Counted from the first letter of the stretch, positions 15,517 through 23,495 are shown. The stretch: 24,550 bases of DNA from Candidatus Atribacteria bacterium (GCA_018056205.1 JAGPGC010000004.1:1-24550), one strand, 5' to 3'. Numbers and translations are program-made. Notes: generated by a model not told the origin, from the letters alone.

Positions 15517-15610
15517 ATTGATTGAAGAGGGAGGTGAAATATAAAAAATCAAACTTAAAGATTATAAAAATATTTTTATATTTTTAAATTAAAAGGAGGC
15601 TTTCAACAAG

Positions 15611-16654
15611 ATGAAAAGAATAACAAAATTATTTTCTCTATTAATGGTTATTGGTTTGGTTTTGGCGTTTTCTTTAAGTAGCTTTGCTAAGGAACCCCCG
15701 GTGGTTGGTATTTCTACTGGTTCCTCGGGTACATCCTGGCGGAATATTATGATTGCTGCTTTAGAAGAAGTAGGCAATGAATATAAAGCAGCCGGGAAAA
15801 TAGCTGATTATAAAATCGTGAATAATATTACTAATGGAGATGCGACTGAACAAGCCAATATCCTGCGTGATTTTATATCTCAAGGTGTTGATATCATCAT
15901 GGTTAACCCCAATTCTCCTGATGCTCTCAATGGTGTCATTTCCGAAGCTCAGGATGAAGGAATATTAGTGGTCGCCTATGATGCTACGGTAACTGCACCT
16001 AATGTACTCAATGTAACGCTCGATCACTATGCCTGGAATAAGAAAAATGTTGAATATATTGCTTCGACCTTGCAAAAAGGGAATGTCATCCAGATTTACG
16101 GTTTAGATGGACATCCCGCCAACAACGAACGGATTCGGGCGACCGATGACGTTCTAAAAAATTACCCGGATATTAAATTGATTGCTAACACCACTGGGTA
16201 TTGGGATCAAACTAAAGCCAAAGAAGTTGCTACCCAAATTATTGGATCCGGTCAACAAATTGATGGTGTTATCACCCAAGATGGAGAGGCTTTTGGAGTT
16301 TTATCGGCTTTTCTTGATGCTAACAAGCTTCCTAAAGTCATGTTTGGGGATCCTGGGACTGCATTTTTTAAAGAATGGAAAAAGTTAAGAGACCAAGGAG
16401 CTGACTTTAAAGCTTGTGCTCAACCAAATCCTCCCGGAATCGGTGGTACGGCTTTCCGCATGGCACTACAGTTGTATAATGGCAAGAATTTTAAACCCGG
16501 AGTTTTAGTCGACAATACCTATTTCTACAAAGTGAGTATGTTTATCACCGATGAAAATTTTGACGAAGGATGGGAACTCTTGAAAGATAAACCAGATGAT
16601 TATCTATTAAGCGAAATCATGTCCGAAGAACAAGTAGCAGAACTTTTCGAATAA
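15611..16654 (+). CDS. Sugar ABC transporter substrate-binding protein
   Basis: A 347-residue type 1 periplasmic-binding-protein-like solute receptor of the ribose/simple-sugar import family. A clear Sec signal peptide (MKRITK, hydrophobic core 7-20, predicted cleavage after SSFA at residue 26) has no lipobox cysteine, so the mature protein is not a lipoprotein. The mature chain starts with the family strand PVVGISTGSSGTSWRN and has GVDIIMVNPNSPDAL and ILVVAYDATV, the usual second-strand and hinge regions. AAAAGGAGG (15591-15599) precedes the ATG. It is followed by a stable hairpin and then by the ATPase and two permeases, giving a complete importer. Confidence 0.92.
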   Translation: MKRITKLFSLLMVIGLVLAFSLSSFAKEPPVVGISTGSSGTSWRNIMIAALEEVGNEYKAAGKIADYKIVNNITNGDATEQANILRDFISQGVDIIMVNPNSPDALNGVISEAQDEGILVVAYDATVTAPNVLNVTLDHYAWNKKNVEYIASTLQKGNVIQIYGLDGHPANNERIRATDDVLKNYPDIKLIANTTGYWDQTKAKEVATQIIGSGQQIDGVITQDGEAFGVLSAFLDANKLPKVMFGDPGTAFFKEWKKLRDQGADFKACAQPNPPGIGGTAFRMALQLYNGKNFKPGVLVDNTYFYKVSMFITDENFDEGWELLKDKPDDYLLSEIMSEEQVAELFE

Positions 16655-16690
16655 AAAAGAAACTCAATTAAAGATAACTTGTTGATTGAG

Positions 16691-16721
16691 AAGGGAGGTC
16701 AGATGTTTTGGCCTCCCTTTT
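16691..16721 (+). terminator. Hairpin between binding-protein and ATPase genes
   Basis: AAGGGAGGTC (16691-16700) and GGCCTCCCTT (16710-16719) form a 10-bp stem with one G-U pair and a 9-base loop, then TTTATA. Such hairpins commonly lower read-through or protect the 3' end of binding-protein mRNA so that it exceeds the membrane components. Confidence 0.7.
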
Positions 16722-16773
16722 ATAAATAAATTTTAAGAAAATTAGTTTTTATTTTTATAGGTGAGTGATCGCT

Positions 16774-18267
16774 ATGTTAGTTTTAGAAGTCAAGGGTATT
16801 AAAAAGAGGTTTGGAGGAGTAATTGCTCTTTCTAATGGAAATTTACGATGTTATAAAGGAAGAATTACTGGTCTTTTAGGGGCAAATGGCTCAGGGAAAA
16901 GCACTATTTCCAAGATTATTACTGGTGTCTATTCGGCGGATGAGGGAGAAATAATTTATCATGGGAAACCGGTAAAATATCGGAATCCCAGTGAAGCCAG
17001 GAAAGACGGAATTGCTATGGTATTTCAAAATCTTAGCTTGGTACCAGATTTAACCGTATGGCAAAATATTGTTTTGGGTTCCGAACAAAAGAATGGATTG
17101 TTTTTAGATAATAACAAAGCAAAAGAGCTCTCAAAAAATATTCTATCTCAGCTTCTTCCTGAATTAGATATTAATAAAAAAGTAAGTGAACTAAACCCTG
17201 GAGAGATGCAAATCGTTGAAATAGCCAAAGCTATTTCTGAAAATCCTCAACTACTTATTCTCGACGAACCAACCGCAGCCTTAGAGCAAACCCAGGTAAA
17301 AAGTCTTTTTAAATATATGAGGGATCTGGTAAAAAAAGGAGTAGCAATAATTTTTACCTCCCATCGCCTTTGGGAAGTAATGGAAATATGTGACGATGTT
17401 ACAATTTTTAGAAATGGAGAGAACGTTGCTAATATTGATTTTGCTAAAGACGTGAGAGACCCAGAAAAAATTATAAGCTACATTACTGGAGAAACCCAAA
17501 AAGTAAGTAGTGAGAAAAAACCAAACTTGAAAACCAATGAAGTCATACTTAGAATTAAAAATTTAAGCTATGGGAAGATTCTAAAAGATATTTCTTTTGA
17601 GCTGCGTAAGGGAGAAATCTTAGGGATTGGAGGATTGGCAGGTCAAGGACAGCATGAACTCATGCTGGCCTTAGCTGGTAGTTATCCCGGAATACGTTGT
17701 GATATTGAAATCATGGATAAAGAAGTTCGACTAAATAAACCTGCTAAGGCAATTAAAAATGGGATTTTGCTGGTTCCAGGTGATAAATATTTGGAGGGTT
17801 TATTTTTAAAGCACTCAGTATTTAATAATATGATTTTTCCAAAAATGGGAATTCAGAACCACCCATTATTTGTTCCTTACCGAAAATATCGGAAAGAATG
17901 CGACCAGGTTATAAACGTTCTTTCAATAAAAACTCCCAATATTGATATGCCGGTTGAAACCTTATCAGGTGGGAACCAGCAAAAGGTTGTAGTTGGGAAG
18001 TGGTTGTCCTTCGATACTAATGTTCTCTTGTTAGCCGATCCAGCTAAAGGCGTAGACGTAGGAGCAAAAAGAGATCTCTATCAATTTATCGTCAACCAGG
18101 TACGGGACGAGAAAATGAGTGTAATCTTATATGCCAGTGATAATGAGGAACTTATCCAATATTGCGATAGAATATTAATTATGTATGAAGGACAGGTTGT
18201 GTCAACACTTGAAGGGGATGAAATTACCGATGAAAACATTGTGGCCTGCTCAATGAGGATAAAATAG
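16774..18267 (+). CDS. Sugar ABC transporter ATP-binding protein (RbsA-type, two NBDs)
   Basis: A 497-residue double nucleotide-binding subunit. NBD1 has Walker A GANGSGKST (36-44), Walker B LLILDEPT (D164, E165) and a switch histidine (FTSHRLWE), but its signature reads LNPGEMQ instead of LSGGQ. NBD2 lacks a Walker A lysine (GIGGLAGQGQ), keeps the signature LSGGNQQK, and has LLLADPAKGVDVGAK where LILDEPTRG is usual, so the Walker B Asp is Ala421 and the Glu is Asp422. One composite site (Walker A/B of NBD1 with the signature of NBD2) should therefore be active and the other degenerate. ATG 16774 follows AGGTGAG by about 8 bases; a GTG at 16765 is an alternative. It lies between the receptor and permease genes. 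Confidence 0.92.
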   Translation: MLVLEVKGIKKRFGGVIALSNGNLRCYKGRITGLLGANGSGKSTISKIITGVYSADEGEIIYHGKPVKYRNPSEARKDGIAMVFQNLSLVPDLTVWQNIVLGSEQKNGLFLDNNKAKELSKNILSQLLPELDINKKVSELNPGEMQIVEIAKAISENPQLLILDEPTAALEQTQVKSLFKYMRDLVKKGVAIIFTSHRLWEVMEICDDVTIFRNGENVANIDFAKDVRDPEKIISYITGETQKVSSEKKPNLKTNEVILRIKNLSYGKILKDISFELRKGEILGIGGLAGQGQHELMLALAGSYPGIRCDIEIMDKEVRLNKPAKAIKNGILLVPGDKYLEGLFLKHSVFNNMIFPKMGIQNHPLFVPYRKYRKECDQVINVLSIKTPNIDMPVETLSGGNQQKVVVGKWLSFDTNVLLLADPAKGVDVGAKRDLYQFIVNQVRDEKMSVILYASDNEELIQYCDRILIMYEGQVVSTLEGDEITDENIVACSMRIK

Positions 18268-18270
18268 GGC

Positions 18271-19299
18271 GTGAAGAAAGGAATGAGCGAAATTATCAAA
18301 ACAAAAAAAGAAATTTCCTTCATTAAGAATATTTTTAAACCAGAATATTCAAATTTATTAATTTTAATTGTTATGTTTACTATAACTGCAATTTTGCAAA
18401 AGAACTTTTTTGAAATCAAGGCAATTGTTCGAAATATTAACGCCTTTATGCCATTAATCCTTCTTACTATGGGTGGAGCAGTGGTTATCATTTCTGGTGG
18501 CTTAGACCTTTCGGCGGGCTCAGCTCTTTCGCTCTACACCTGTGTGTTAACAACAGTAATGAAGAAAAATGATCCGATAACTGGCGTCTATGCACTACTT
18601 ATTACTTTCGGGGTTGCAATTTTGGTGGGAGTGGTTAATGGGATAGGTATTGGATATTTGAGAATACCACCAGTTATTGTAACCTATGCTACTTCCTACA
18701 TGTGGTTGGGAATTGCTTTATTTTTACGGCCAACCCCGGGAGGAGAATCGGTGGATTGGTTTAAGGGCTTTTATAACTTAAATGCGGTATCAGGAGCGCC
18801 CGAAATCCTAAAAAAATTTGGTAATTATATACCACCGGCTTTAATTCTTATTTTAATAGCTTGTATTGTTTGGTTTGTTATTAGTAAAACCAAAACCGGC
18901 CGTTATATTTATGCTGTGGGGAGTAACAATGATAGTGCCTACGCCAGTGGAATTAACACCGCAAAAGTTCAAATGATGGCTTGCATTATTAATTCAGTTT
19001 TTATTTTTTTAGCAGCTTTATTTTTTGTTGGTCAAAATCAGTCGGGAGATGCCCGCATGGGAGACCCATTAACCTTGAGAGCAATTGCTTCAGCGGTGGT
19101 GGGTGGAATTGCTTTAAGCGGCGGTCGAGGGAGTGTTTATTTTGCTTTAGTAGGAGCTTTAATTATGAGTTTTGTTAATAAGATTATCTTTTTTGCCAAT
19201 ATTCCGAATGCTTACCAAACATTGGTATCTGGTTTAATCGTTATTATTGCAATTGCCGGTCCAGTTGCCTATACCCTGTATAGCAAAGAAAAAGCTTGA
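18271..19299 (+). CDS. Sugar ABC transporter permease 1 (RbsC-type)
   Basis: A 342-residue polytopic inner-membrane protein of the branched-chain/ribose permease family (BPD_transp_2) with about 8-10 helices. The diagnostic GGAVVIISGGLDLSAGSALSL is at about residues 69-89 and the cytoplasmic coupling region TGRYIYAVGSNNDSAYASGIN at about 208-228, followed by SAVVGGIALSGGRGS. It forms the translocation pore with the second permease. The GTG at 18271 begins 3 bases after the ATPase stop, preceded by GAGGA at some distance; ATG 18283 is an alternative start but has AAAGGA directly against it. The next gene begins 14 bases after its stop. Confidence 0.9.
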   Translation: MKKGMSEIIKTKKEISFIKNIFKPEYSNLLILIVMFTITAILQKNFFEIKAIVRNINAFMPLILLTMGGAVVIISGGLDLSAGSALSLYTCVLTTVMKKNDPITGVYALLITFGVAILVGVVNGIGIGYLRIPPVIVTYATSYMWLGIALFLRPTPGGESVDWFKGFYNLNAVSGAPEILKKFGNYIPPALILILIACIVWFVISKTKTGRYIYAVGSNNDSAYASGINTAKVQMMACIINSVFIFLAALFFVGQNQSGDARMGDPLTLRAIASAVVGGIALSGGRGSVYFALVGALIMSFVNKIIFFANIPNAYQTLVSGLIVIIAIAGPVAYTLYSKEKA

Positions 19300-19313
19300 G
19301 GAGATTGAAGGTA

Positions 19314-20297
19314 ATGGGAGTTGAACTAAACCAACCAAAATCTATACCTCTAATAATTTTTAAGAAAAATAAAAAAATAATCACAGCATTTATCTTAATA
19401 GTCCTTCTCTTTGTTTTAGGTGAAATTCTTTTGTCCAATTTTTTAAGGGTAGATCAAGTTCTACTAACTTTAAAACTCGCTTCATTCACTGCTTTCTTTG
19501 CACTTTGTCAAATGATTGTTATTGCTGCGGGGGGTGGCGGGCTTGACTTATCGGTAGGTTATATGGCCACCATGACAGCAGTATTTACTGCCAGTATAAT
19601 GGACGGGCAAAATGGAAATCTCTGGTTAGCAATTATCATTGCTTTAGCTTTTGGATTTGCTGTTGGTTTATCCAATGGATTGTTAACTGCCTATTTAAAG
19701 CTTCCACCCTTAGTCGTTACCATGGCGATGGCTAATATTCTTCAAGGTATTATTAATGTATATACTGCTGGAAGAAATATTACTGGAAGGCCTTCGCCAA
19801 TTTTAACCATTATTGCTGCTAAATCAACCGGTAATTTTCCTAATGTTGTTTTTATTTTGATAGCAGTTACCATTATGGTGATGGTCATACTGAATAAAAC
19901 GAAGTTAGGTATGATTCTTTTTGGTGTTGGTTCCAATGAAAGAACAGCTTACCTCAGTGGTTTTAATGTGAAATTGGTGAGATGTATTGCGTTTACTATA
20001 AGTGGAATTTTAGCTAGTCTGATAGGTTTATTATTGATTGGAAACATGGGTATTGCATTCAAGGACATGGGTTCTAATTATGTTATGCCAAGTATTGCTG
20101 CGGTAGTAGTTGGAGGAGTTTCTTTAACCGGCGGTGATGGTAATTATTTTGGTGTTATCCTGGGTGCTATTTTTTTACAAACTCTCACCAATCTCTTGGT
20201 AGCTATGGGATGGGGAGATGCAGGAAAATGGTTGGGATTTGGAATAGTCCTCTTTACCTTACTCATTGTTTATGTAAGCAATCGAAGAACCCGTTAG
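19314..20297 (+). CDS. Sugar ABC transporter permease 2 (RbsC-type)
   Basis: A 327-residue polytopic permease of the same family as its neighbour but clearly divergent in sequence, so the importer probably uses a heterodimeric pore. It keeps the family block MIVIAAGGGGLDLSVGYMA, the coupling-helix region TKLGMILFGVGSNERTAYLSGFN and AVVVGGVSLTGGDGN. ATG 19314 has GAGGAGA 9-10 bases upstream, overlapping the preceding stop; a TTG at 19296 overlapping the stop is less likely. It is the last gene of the importer run; no clear terminator follows in the 196 bp before smpB. Confidence 0.9.
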   Translation: MGVELNQPKSIPLIIFKKNKKIITAFILIVLLFVLGEILLSNFLRVDQVLLTLKLASFTAFFALCQMIVIAAGGGGLDLSVGYMATMTAVFTASIMDGQNGNLWLAIIIALAFGFAVGLSNGLLTAYLKLPPLVVTMAMANILQGIINVYTAGRNITGRPSPILTIIAAKSTGNFPNVVFILIAVTIMVMVILNKTKLGMILFGVGSNERTAYLSGFNVKLVRCIAFTISGILASLIGLLLIGNMGIAFKDMGSNYVMPSIAAVVVGGVSLTGGDGNYFGVILGAIFLQTLTNLLVAMGWGDAGKWLGFGIVLFTLLIVYVSNRRTR

Positions 20298-20317
20298 AGG
20301 TTATTTATTCTGTAAGT

Positions 20318-20331
20318 ACAATGATCATTGT
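20318..20331. repeat. 14-bp perfect palindrome after the permease gene
   Basis: ACAATGATCATTGT is a perfect palindrome 20 bases after the second permease stop. It might be a protein-binding site for the downstream transcript or chance. Confidence 0.3.
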
Positions 20332-20448
20332 CCCACTGAAAAAATGGTTGGAATCCTGGTACAAACAGACAAAGAAATGTTTTTTATATGATATCTAAGT
20401 AAAGTAGAAGAAATAAATATTTTTTAAAGAATCAAACTACCAATAAGC

Positions 20449-20460
20449 TATAATTATAAT
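20449..20460 (+). promoter_or_regulatory. Candidate -10 boxes for smpB-ssrA
   Basis: Two adjacent TATAAT hexamers (20449-20454 and 20455-20460) lie 34-45 bases before the smpB ATG, with AT-rich sequence but no clear -35 element upstream. Confidence 0.4.
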
Positions 20461-20493
20461 GGAATATTTAAGAACAAAAAAGGTTATAAAATA

Positions 20494-20943
20494 ATGAAAA
20501 TAATTGCTGAAAATAGAAAAGCACGCCATCTTTACCAAATTATTGATACTTTAGAAGCCGGAATAGAATTAAAAGGGACCGAAGTAAAGTCGCTCCGAAA
20601 TCATCTGGTCAACATGACTGATGCTTTTTGTCGGGGGAAGGATGGAGAATTATGGTTAATGAATCTCCAAATTTCTCCTTATGTATTTGGAAATTTGTAT
20701 AATCATGACCCGTTAAGGAGTAGAAGGTTATTATTGCATAAAAAAGAAGCTGTTCGTTGGTCTTCACTTTCCGAACAAAAGGGTTTGACAATCATTCCAC
20801 TTCGTTTATACTTTAATGACCGAGGAAAAGTAAAGGTAGAAATTGCTTTGGTTAAACCAAAAAAGTTGTATGATCGACGCCAAGAAATTCAAGACCGGGA
20901 ACAAGAACGAGAACTTCGACGAGTACATAAATATCATGAATGA
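20494..20943 (+). CDS. smpB: SsrA-binding protein SmpB
   Basis: A 149-residue oligonucleotide-binding beta-barrel protein that binds tmRNA and brings it to stalled ribosomes. The N-terminal AENRKARHLYQIIDTLEAGIELKGTEVKSLR and the NMTDAFCRGKDGELWLMNLQISPY block are classic, as is NHDPLRSRRLLLHKKE. The basic C-terminal tail (YDRRQEIQDREQERELRR) is the part that mimics mRNA and the codon-anticodon stem in the decoding centre. The gene sits 17 bp before tmRNA, so both partners are encoded together. The binding site is weak (AAAAAAGG, about 10 bases upstream). Confidence 0.97.
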   Translation: MKIIAENRKARHLYQIIDTLEAGIELKGTEVKSLRNHLVNMTDAFCRGKDGELWLMNLQISPYVFGNLYNHDPLRSRRLLLHKKEAVRWSSLSEQKGLTIIPLRLYFNDRGKVKVEIALVKPKKLYDRRQEIQDREQERELRRVHKYHE

Positions 20944-20960
20944 ATAAATACAGTCAATAT

Positions 20961-21315
20961 GGGGGCGAAATGGTTTCGACGGGATTCGGATGGATTCAAT
21001 AAGGCGAGTCGAGGTCTCCACCGGGGCTCGTAAAAAGGTGGAAACACTTAAACGCCAACGATGAATTGGCATTCGCTGCCTAATTAGGTAGCACACCTCT
21101 CAGCCGATGGTTCGCTAAGCTGAAAAGGTGACGATTAGCGAACTGGTTTCCGGAAGTGCCTGGGTACCGGAAATGAGAACAACCTGGGATAGTGGGTTAT
21201 CAGATCCCGGCCTCAAGGATCGATAACCGGCGATAGCTTTGAATTGAGGATACACTCGTAGGCTTATTGGATTCATGAATTTCGGACGCGGGTTCAACTC
21301 CCGCCGCCTCCACCA
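20961..21315 (+). ncRNA. ssrA: Transfer-messenger RNA (tmRNA)
   Basis: One-piece tmRNA of about 355 nt. The 5' end GGGGGCGAAATGGTTTCGACGG matches the conserved start in its first bases, and the 3' end has the T-arm GGGTTCAACTCCC and CGCCTCC followed by an encoded ACCA. The acceptor stem GGGGGCG/CGCCTCC pairs over 7 bp with one G-U. The tag frame starts at GCC 21054 and encodes ANDELAFAA, stopping with TAA at 21081-21083; the charged Ala precedes it. The tag ends in FAA rather than the usual LAA, but this is still hydrophobic-AA, suitable for ClpXP-type recognition. Stem and loop regions for pseudoknots lie on both sides. It is followed by an intrinsic terminator. Confidence 0.96.
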
Positions 21316-21318
21316 AAA

Positions 21319-21366
21319 GAAAACCCGCCGATTAAAGAAAAATTTAATAAGGTGGGTTTTGTTTTT
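21319..21366 (+). terminator. Intrinsic terminator after tmRNA
   Basis: AAAACCCGCC pairs with GGTGGGTTTT, with an inner ATTAAA/TTTAAT helix around an A-rich loop, followed by GTTTTTCC. It starts 4 bases after the tmRNA CCA end. Confidence 0.85.
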
Positions 21367-21384
21367 CCTGGAAGAATTCTATGT

Positions 21385-21390
21385 TATAAT
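21385..21390 (+). promoter_or_regulatory. -10 box directly before the DUF1405 gene
   Basis: A perfect TATAAT ends 8 bases before the ATG at 21399. Transcription from it would start within about 1-3 bases of the start codon, implying a leaderless mRNA. No -35 match of quality is seen. Confidence 0.5.
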
Positions 21391-21398
21391 ACTTCATC

Positions 21399-22070
21399 AT
21401 GAAAAAAAGACTCCTGGATGTATTTTACGACTATCAGCCTCTTTATATTTTTATTATTATTGGCAATATCATCAGTTCGATTTATGGGTATTATTTTTAC
21501 TGGGAACAATTCTTAGCAACGCCGTGGTATAAATGGATCTTTGTTCCTGATTGTCCTCTTTACGATACTCTTTTTATTTTGGCTTTTATTCTCATAAAAC
21601 ATAAAAAATCAAATGATTTTTTGAATATATTAGTTATTACCAACACAGTTAAGTATGGTTTATGGACAGTTTTGACCATACCTCTTTTTTCTGAAATGTT
21701 TCTTCCAGCTGGTGTTCAAACTGTTATTCCATTGTTTGGAAATCTAAACCTTACCTTTCAGTTGAGTTCATTAAACTGGTTGTTAGTATTTTTGCATGCT
21801 ATTATGGCATTAGAATCCTTATTAATTTATCCATTTGTCAAAAAATGGCATTTAGGAAACATCCTTATTAACATTAGCTGGTTATTTATCAACGACATAT
21901 TTGATTATTGTTTGAATACCTATCCCACAGCTCAATTAAATTACATGATTCATGACCCTCGTATTCATATTGTCATTGCTCAAAACCTAATCGTAAATAT
22001 ATTCTTTCTAGCTATTTTCTTATTAAAATGGAGGAATCAATGGGTTCACGGCGAACTGAAGTCCGGATGA
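21399..22070 (+). CDS. DUF1405 family integral membrane protein
   Basis: A 223-residue polytopic membrane protein of the YpjA/DUF1405 family, found in Bacillus and relatives; function unknown. The family block YGYYFYWEQFLATPWYKWIFVPDCPLYDTLF is at about residues 29-59, followed by further hydrophobic helices (about six in total), including FQLSSLNWLLVFLHAIMALESLLIYP and NLIVNIFFLAIFLL. The ATG matches the expected family start, but no Shine-Dalgarno precedes it and a TATAAT is only 8 bases away, so the mRNA is likely leaderless. The 3' end overlaps the acyltransferase gene, so the two are translated together. In the Bacillus relatives I can compare from memory, start and length agree. Confidence 0.82.
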   Translation: MKKRLLDVFYDYQPLYIFIIIGNIISSIYGYYFYWEQFLATPWYKWIFVPDCPLYDTLFILAFILIKHKKSNDFLNILVITNTVKYGLWTVLTIPLFSEMFLPAGVQTVIPLFGNLNLTFQLSSLNWLLVFLHAIMALESLLIYPFVKKWHLGNILINISWLFINDIFDYCLNTYPTAQLNYMIHDPRIHIVIAQNLIVNIFFLAIFLLKWRNQWVHGELKSG

Positions 22071-22549
22071 GGGTCAAGCAAAACAATAGTCTTTATTACT
22101 GGTATAAAGTTAAAAACCCGCTTATTGTTATTCTCAATGTTCTGGTCATCTTTATATTTGGTTTTTCGCCTTCATTGCGTTTAAAAAACCTTTTATATCG
22201 AGCTTTAGGAGCTAAAATTCATAAAAGTGCCAGTTTAGCGCTTTCGGTAGTACTCGATTGCTTCTTTCCAGAGTTGATAGAAATCGGTGAAAACAGCATT
22301 TTAGGTTTTCGCACAACGGTTTTAACTCATGAATTTCTAACCGATGAATTCCGAACCGGAAAGGTAAAAATCGGTAAAAATGTCATGATTGGAGCTTGTT
22401 CATTAGTTATAGCTGGAGTTGAAATTGGGGATAATACCACGGTAGCTGCTTTTTCTCTGGTTAATAAAGATCTTCCCTCAAATGCTTTTGCCGCCGGAGT
22501 ACCGGCTCGAGTTATTAGAATGAAAAATCAAACAGATGAAATGCTTTAA
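22040..22549 (+). CDS. YvoF-like acyltransferase (left-handed beta-helix)
   Basis: A hexapeptide-repeat acetyltransferase of about 169 residues that resembles Bacillus YvoF through much of its length, for example PSLRLKNLLYRALGAKIH, IGENSILGFRTTVLTHEFLTDEFR and GVPARVIR. Family enzymes transfer acetyl or other acyl groups from CoA to a sugar or cell-surface polymer. Repeats such as IEIGENSILG and VKIGKNVMIGAC-SLVIAGVEIGDNTTVAAF form the beta-helix. Residues about 22-38 (PLIVILNVLVIFIFGFS) are hydrophobic and probably membrane-associated. Three starts are possible: ATG 22028, ATG 22040 (GGAGG five bases upstream, preferred here) and ATG 22067 (ATGA overlap with the DUF1405 stop). It lies upstream of yfiH with no gap. 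Confidence 0.8.
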   Translation: MGSRRTEVRMRVKQNNSLYYWYKVKNPLIVILNVLVIFIFGFSPSLRLKNLLYRALGAKIHKSASLALSVVLDCFFPELIEIGENSILGFRTTVLTHEFLTDEFRTGKVKIGKNVMIGACSLVIAGVEIGDNTTVAAFSLVNKDLPSNAFAAGVPARVIRMKNQTDEML

Positions 22550-23302
22550 ATGCTAAATATTCTTCAATTTACATCTTTAAAACGCTTTTCTCAACTTTCC
22601 CATGGTATAACCACCAGGCATTTTAAACCAGATATTAGCACTTCCCAAGGCCAATCTTATTTCCTCAAGATTAACCGTGCAGATCAATCAACCTTAATCC
22701 TTCCCAAACAAATTCATAGCTCAGAGATTTTAATAATTGAAAGAAAGGATTTATCATTAAAAAAAGAGCAATTAGTCGGAGATGCAGTAATAACAAATCA
22801 ATTGAATATTTGGATAGGTATATTAGTAGCAGATTGTTTTCCAATTCTCATTTTTGATCCTATAAATAGAGTGGTTGCTGTTGTTCATGCTGGTTGGAGA
22901 GGTATTGAACAAAACATCCATTTAAAAACAATATACTACTTATGCAAATTCGTGAAATGTTCGCTCAAAAATCTTTTTATAGGCATAGGACCAGGTATTG
23001 GTTCCTGTTGCTTTGAAGTAGAAAAAGAAGTTAGTGAAAAATTCAAGAAAAGATCTTCAGCAACTATTCAGTTTATTCATAACGTTTCTAATCAAAAAGA
23101 TACTATAGATTTAAGAGGAATCTTAAATGTTGAATTAATTGAAGCAGGAATTCCTCTTGATAATATCGAGAATATGAATTATTGTACCGCATGTCGTTCT
23201 GATTTATTTTATTCTTATCGGAAAGAAGGAAAAAATACCGGAAGAATGCTATTAGCAGCTGGTTTAAAAGTTGGCCCTTTTTTAGAAAAAATCCTCATGT
23301 AA
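22550..23302 (+). CDS. YfiH/LACC1-type laccase-domain protein (purine nucleoside phosphorylase family)
   Basis: A 250-residue Cu/Zn-type 'polyphenol oxidase' fold protein; members characterised elsewhere act as purine nucleoside phosphorylase or adenosine deaminase. The metal triad is intact: H56 (KQIHSSEI), C96 (VADCFPILIF) and H113 (VVHAGWRG), with the accompanying GDAVIT, GIGPGIGSCCFEV and NYCTACRSDLFYSYRKEG near the end. It starts with ATG immediately after the TAA of the acyltransferase (TAAATG), without a good binding site of its own, so expression is likely coupled to it. Confidence 0.9.
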   Translation: MLNILQFTSLKRFSQLSHGITTRHFKPDISTSQGQSYFLKINRADQSTLILPKQIHSSEILIIERKDLSLKKEQLVGDAVITNQLNIWIGILVADCFPILIFDPINRVVAVVHAGWRGIEQNIHLKTIYYLCKFVKCSLKNLFIGIGPGIGSCCFEVEKEVSEKFKKRSSATIQFIHNVSNQKDTIDLRGILNVELIEAGIPLDNIENMNYCTACRSDLFYSYRKEGKNTGRMLLAAGLKVGPFLEKILM

Positions 23303-23303
23303 G

Positions 23304-23445
23304 ATTCCGGCACCAGATGATGATGAAAATTAAGCAAAATATAACCCACCCCTACACCCCTCCCAAGAGAGGAATTAAAGAAATTCCTTATTACCTAAGT
23401 TTTTACTCATTATTGAACACTTATCACTGATTACAGTATTTATAG
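23304..23445. repeat. MITE-like or REP-like repeat relic, copy 2
   Basis: ATTCCG..ACCAGATGAT (23304-23322) and AACCCACCCC (23343-23352) match the flank and left arm of the relic at 14369-14550. An inner hairpin GGAATT/AATTCC (23371-23387) takes the place of the one there, and a TTATCACTGATTA segment (around 23421-23433) matches its right flank. The right GGTGGGTTT arm is missing, so the copy is decayed. The stretch contains no gene. Confidence 0.55.
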
Positions 23446-23495
23446 GATAATATTTTTAGGAAAGGTGAATTATTATGGTAAAATGAGGTGATAAA

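Noticed and set aside
21115..21532. Open frames crossing tmRNA and the DUF1405 start
   Set aside because: They lie in tmRNA sequence or run through its 3' end and terminator, and have no coding features.
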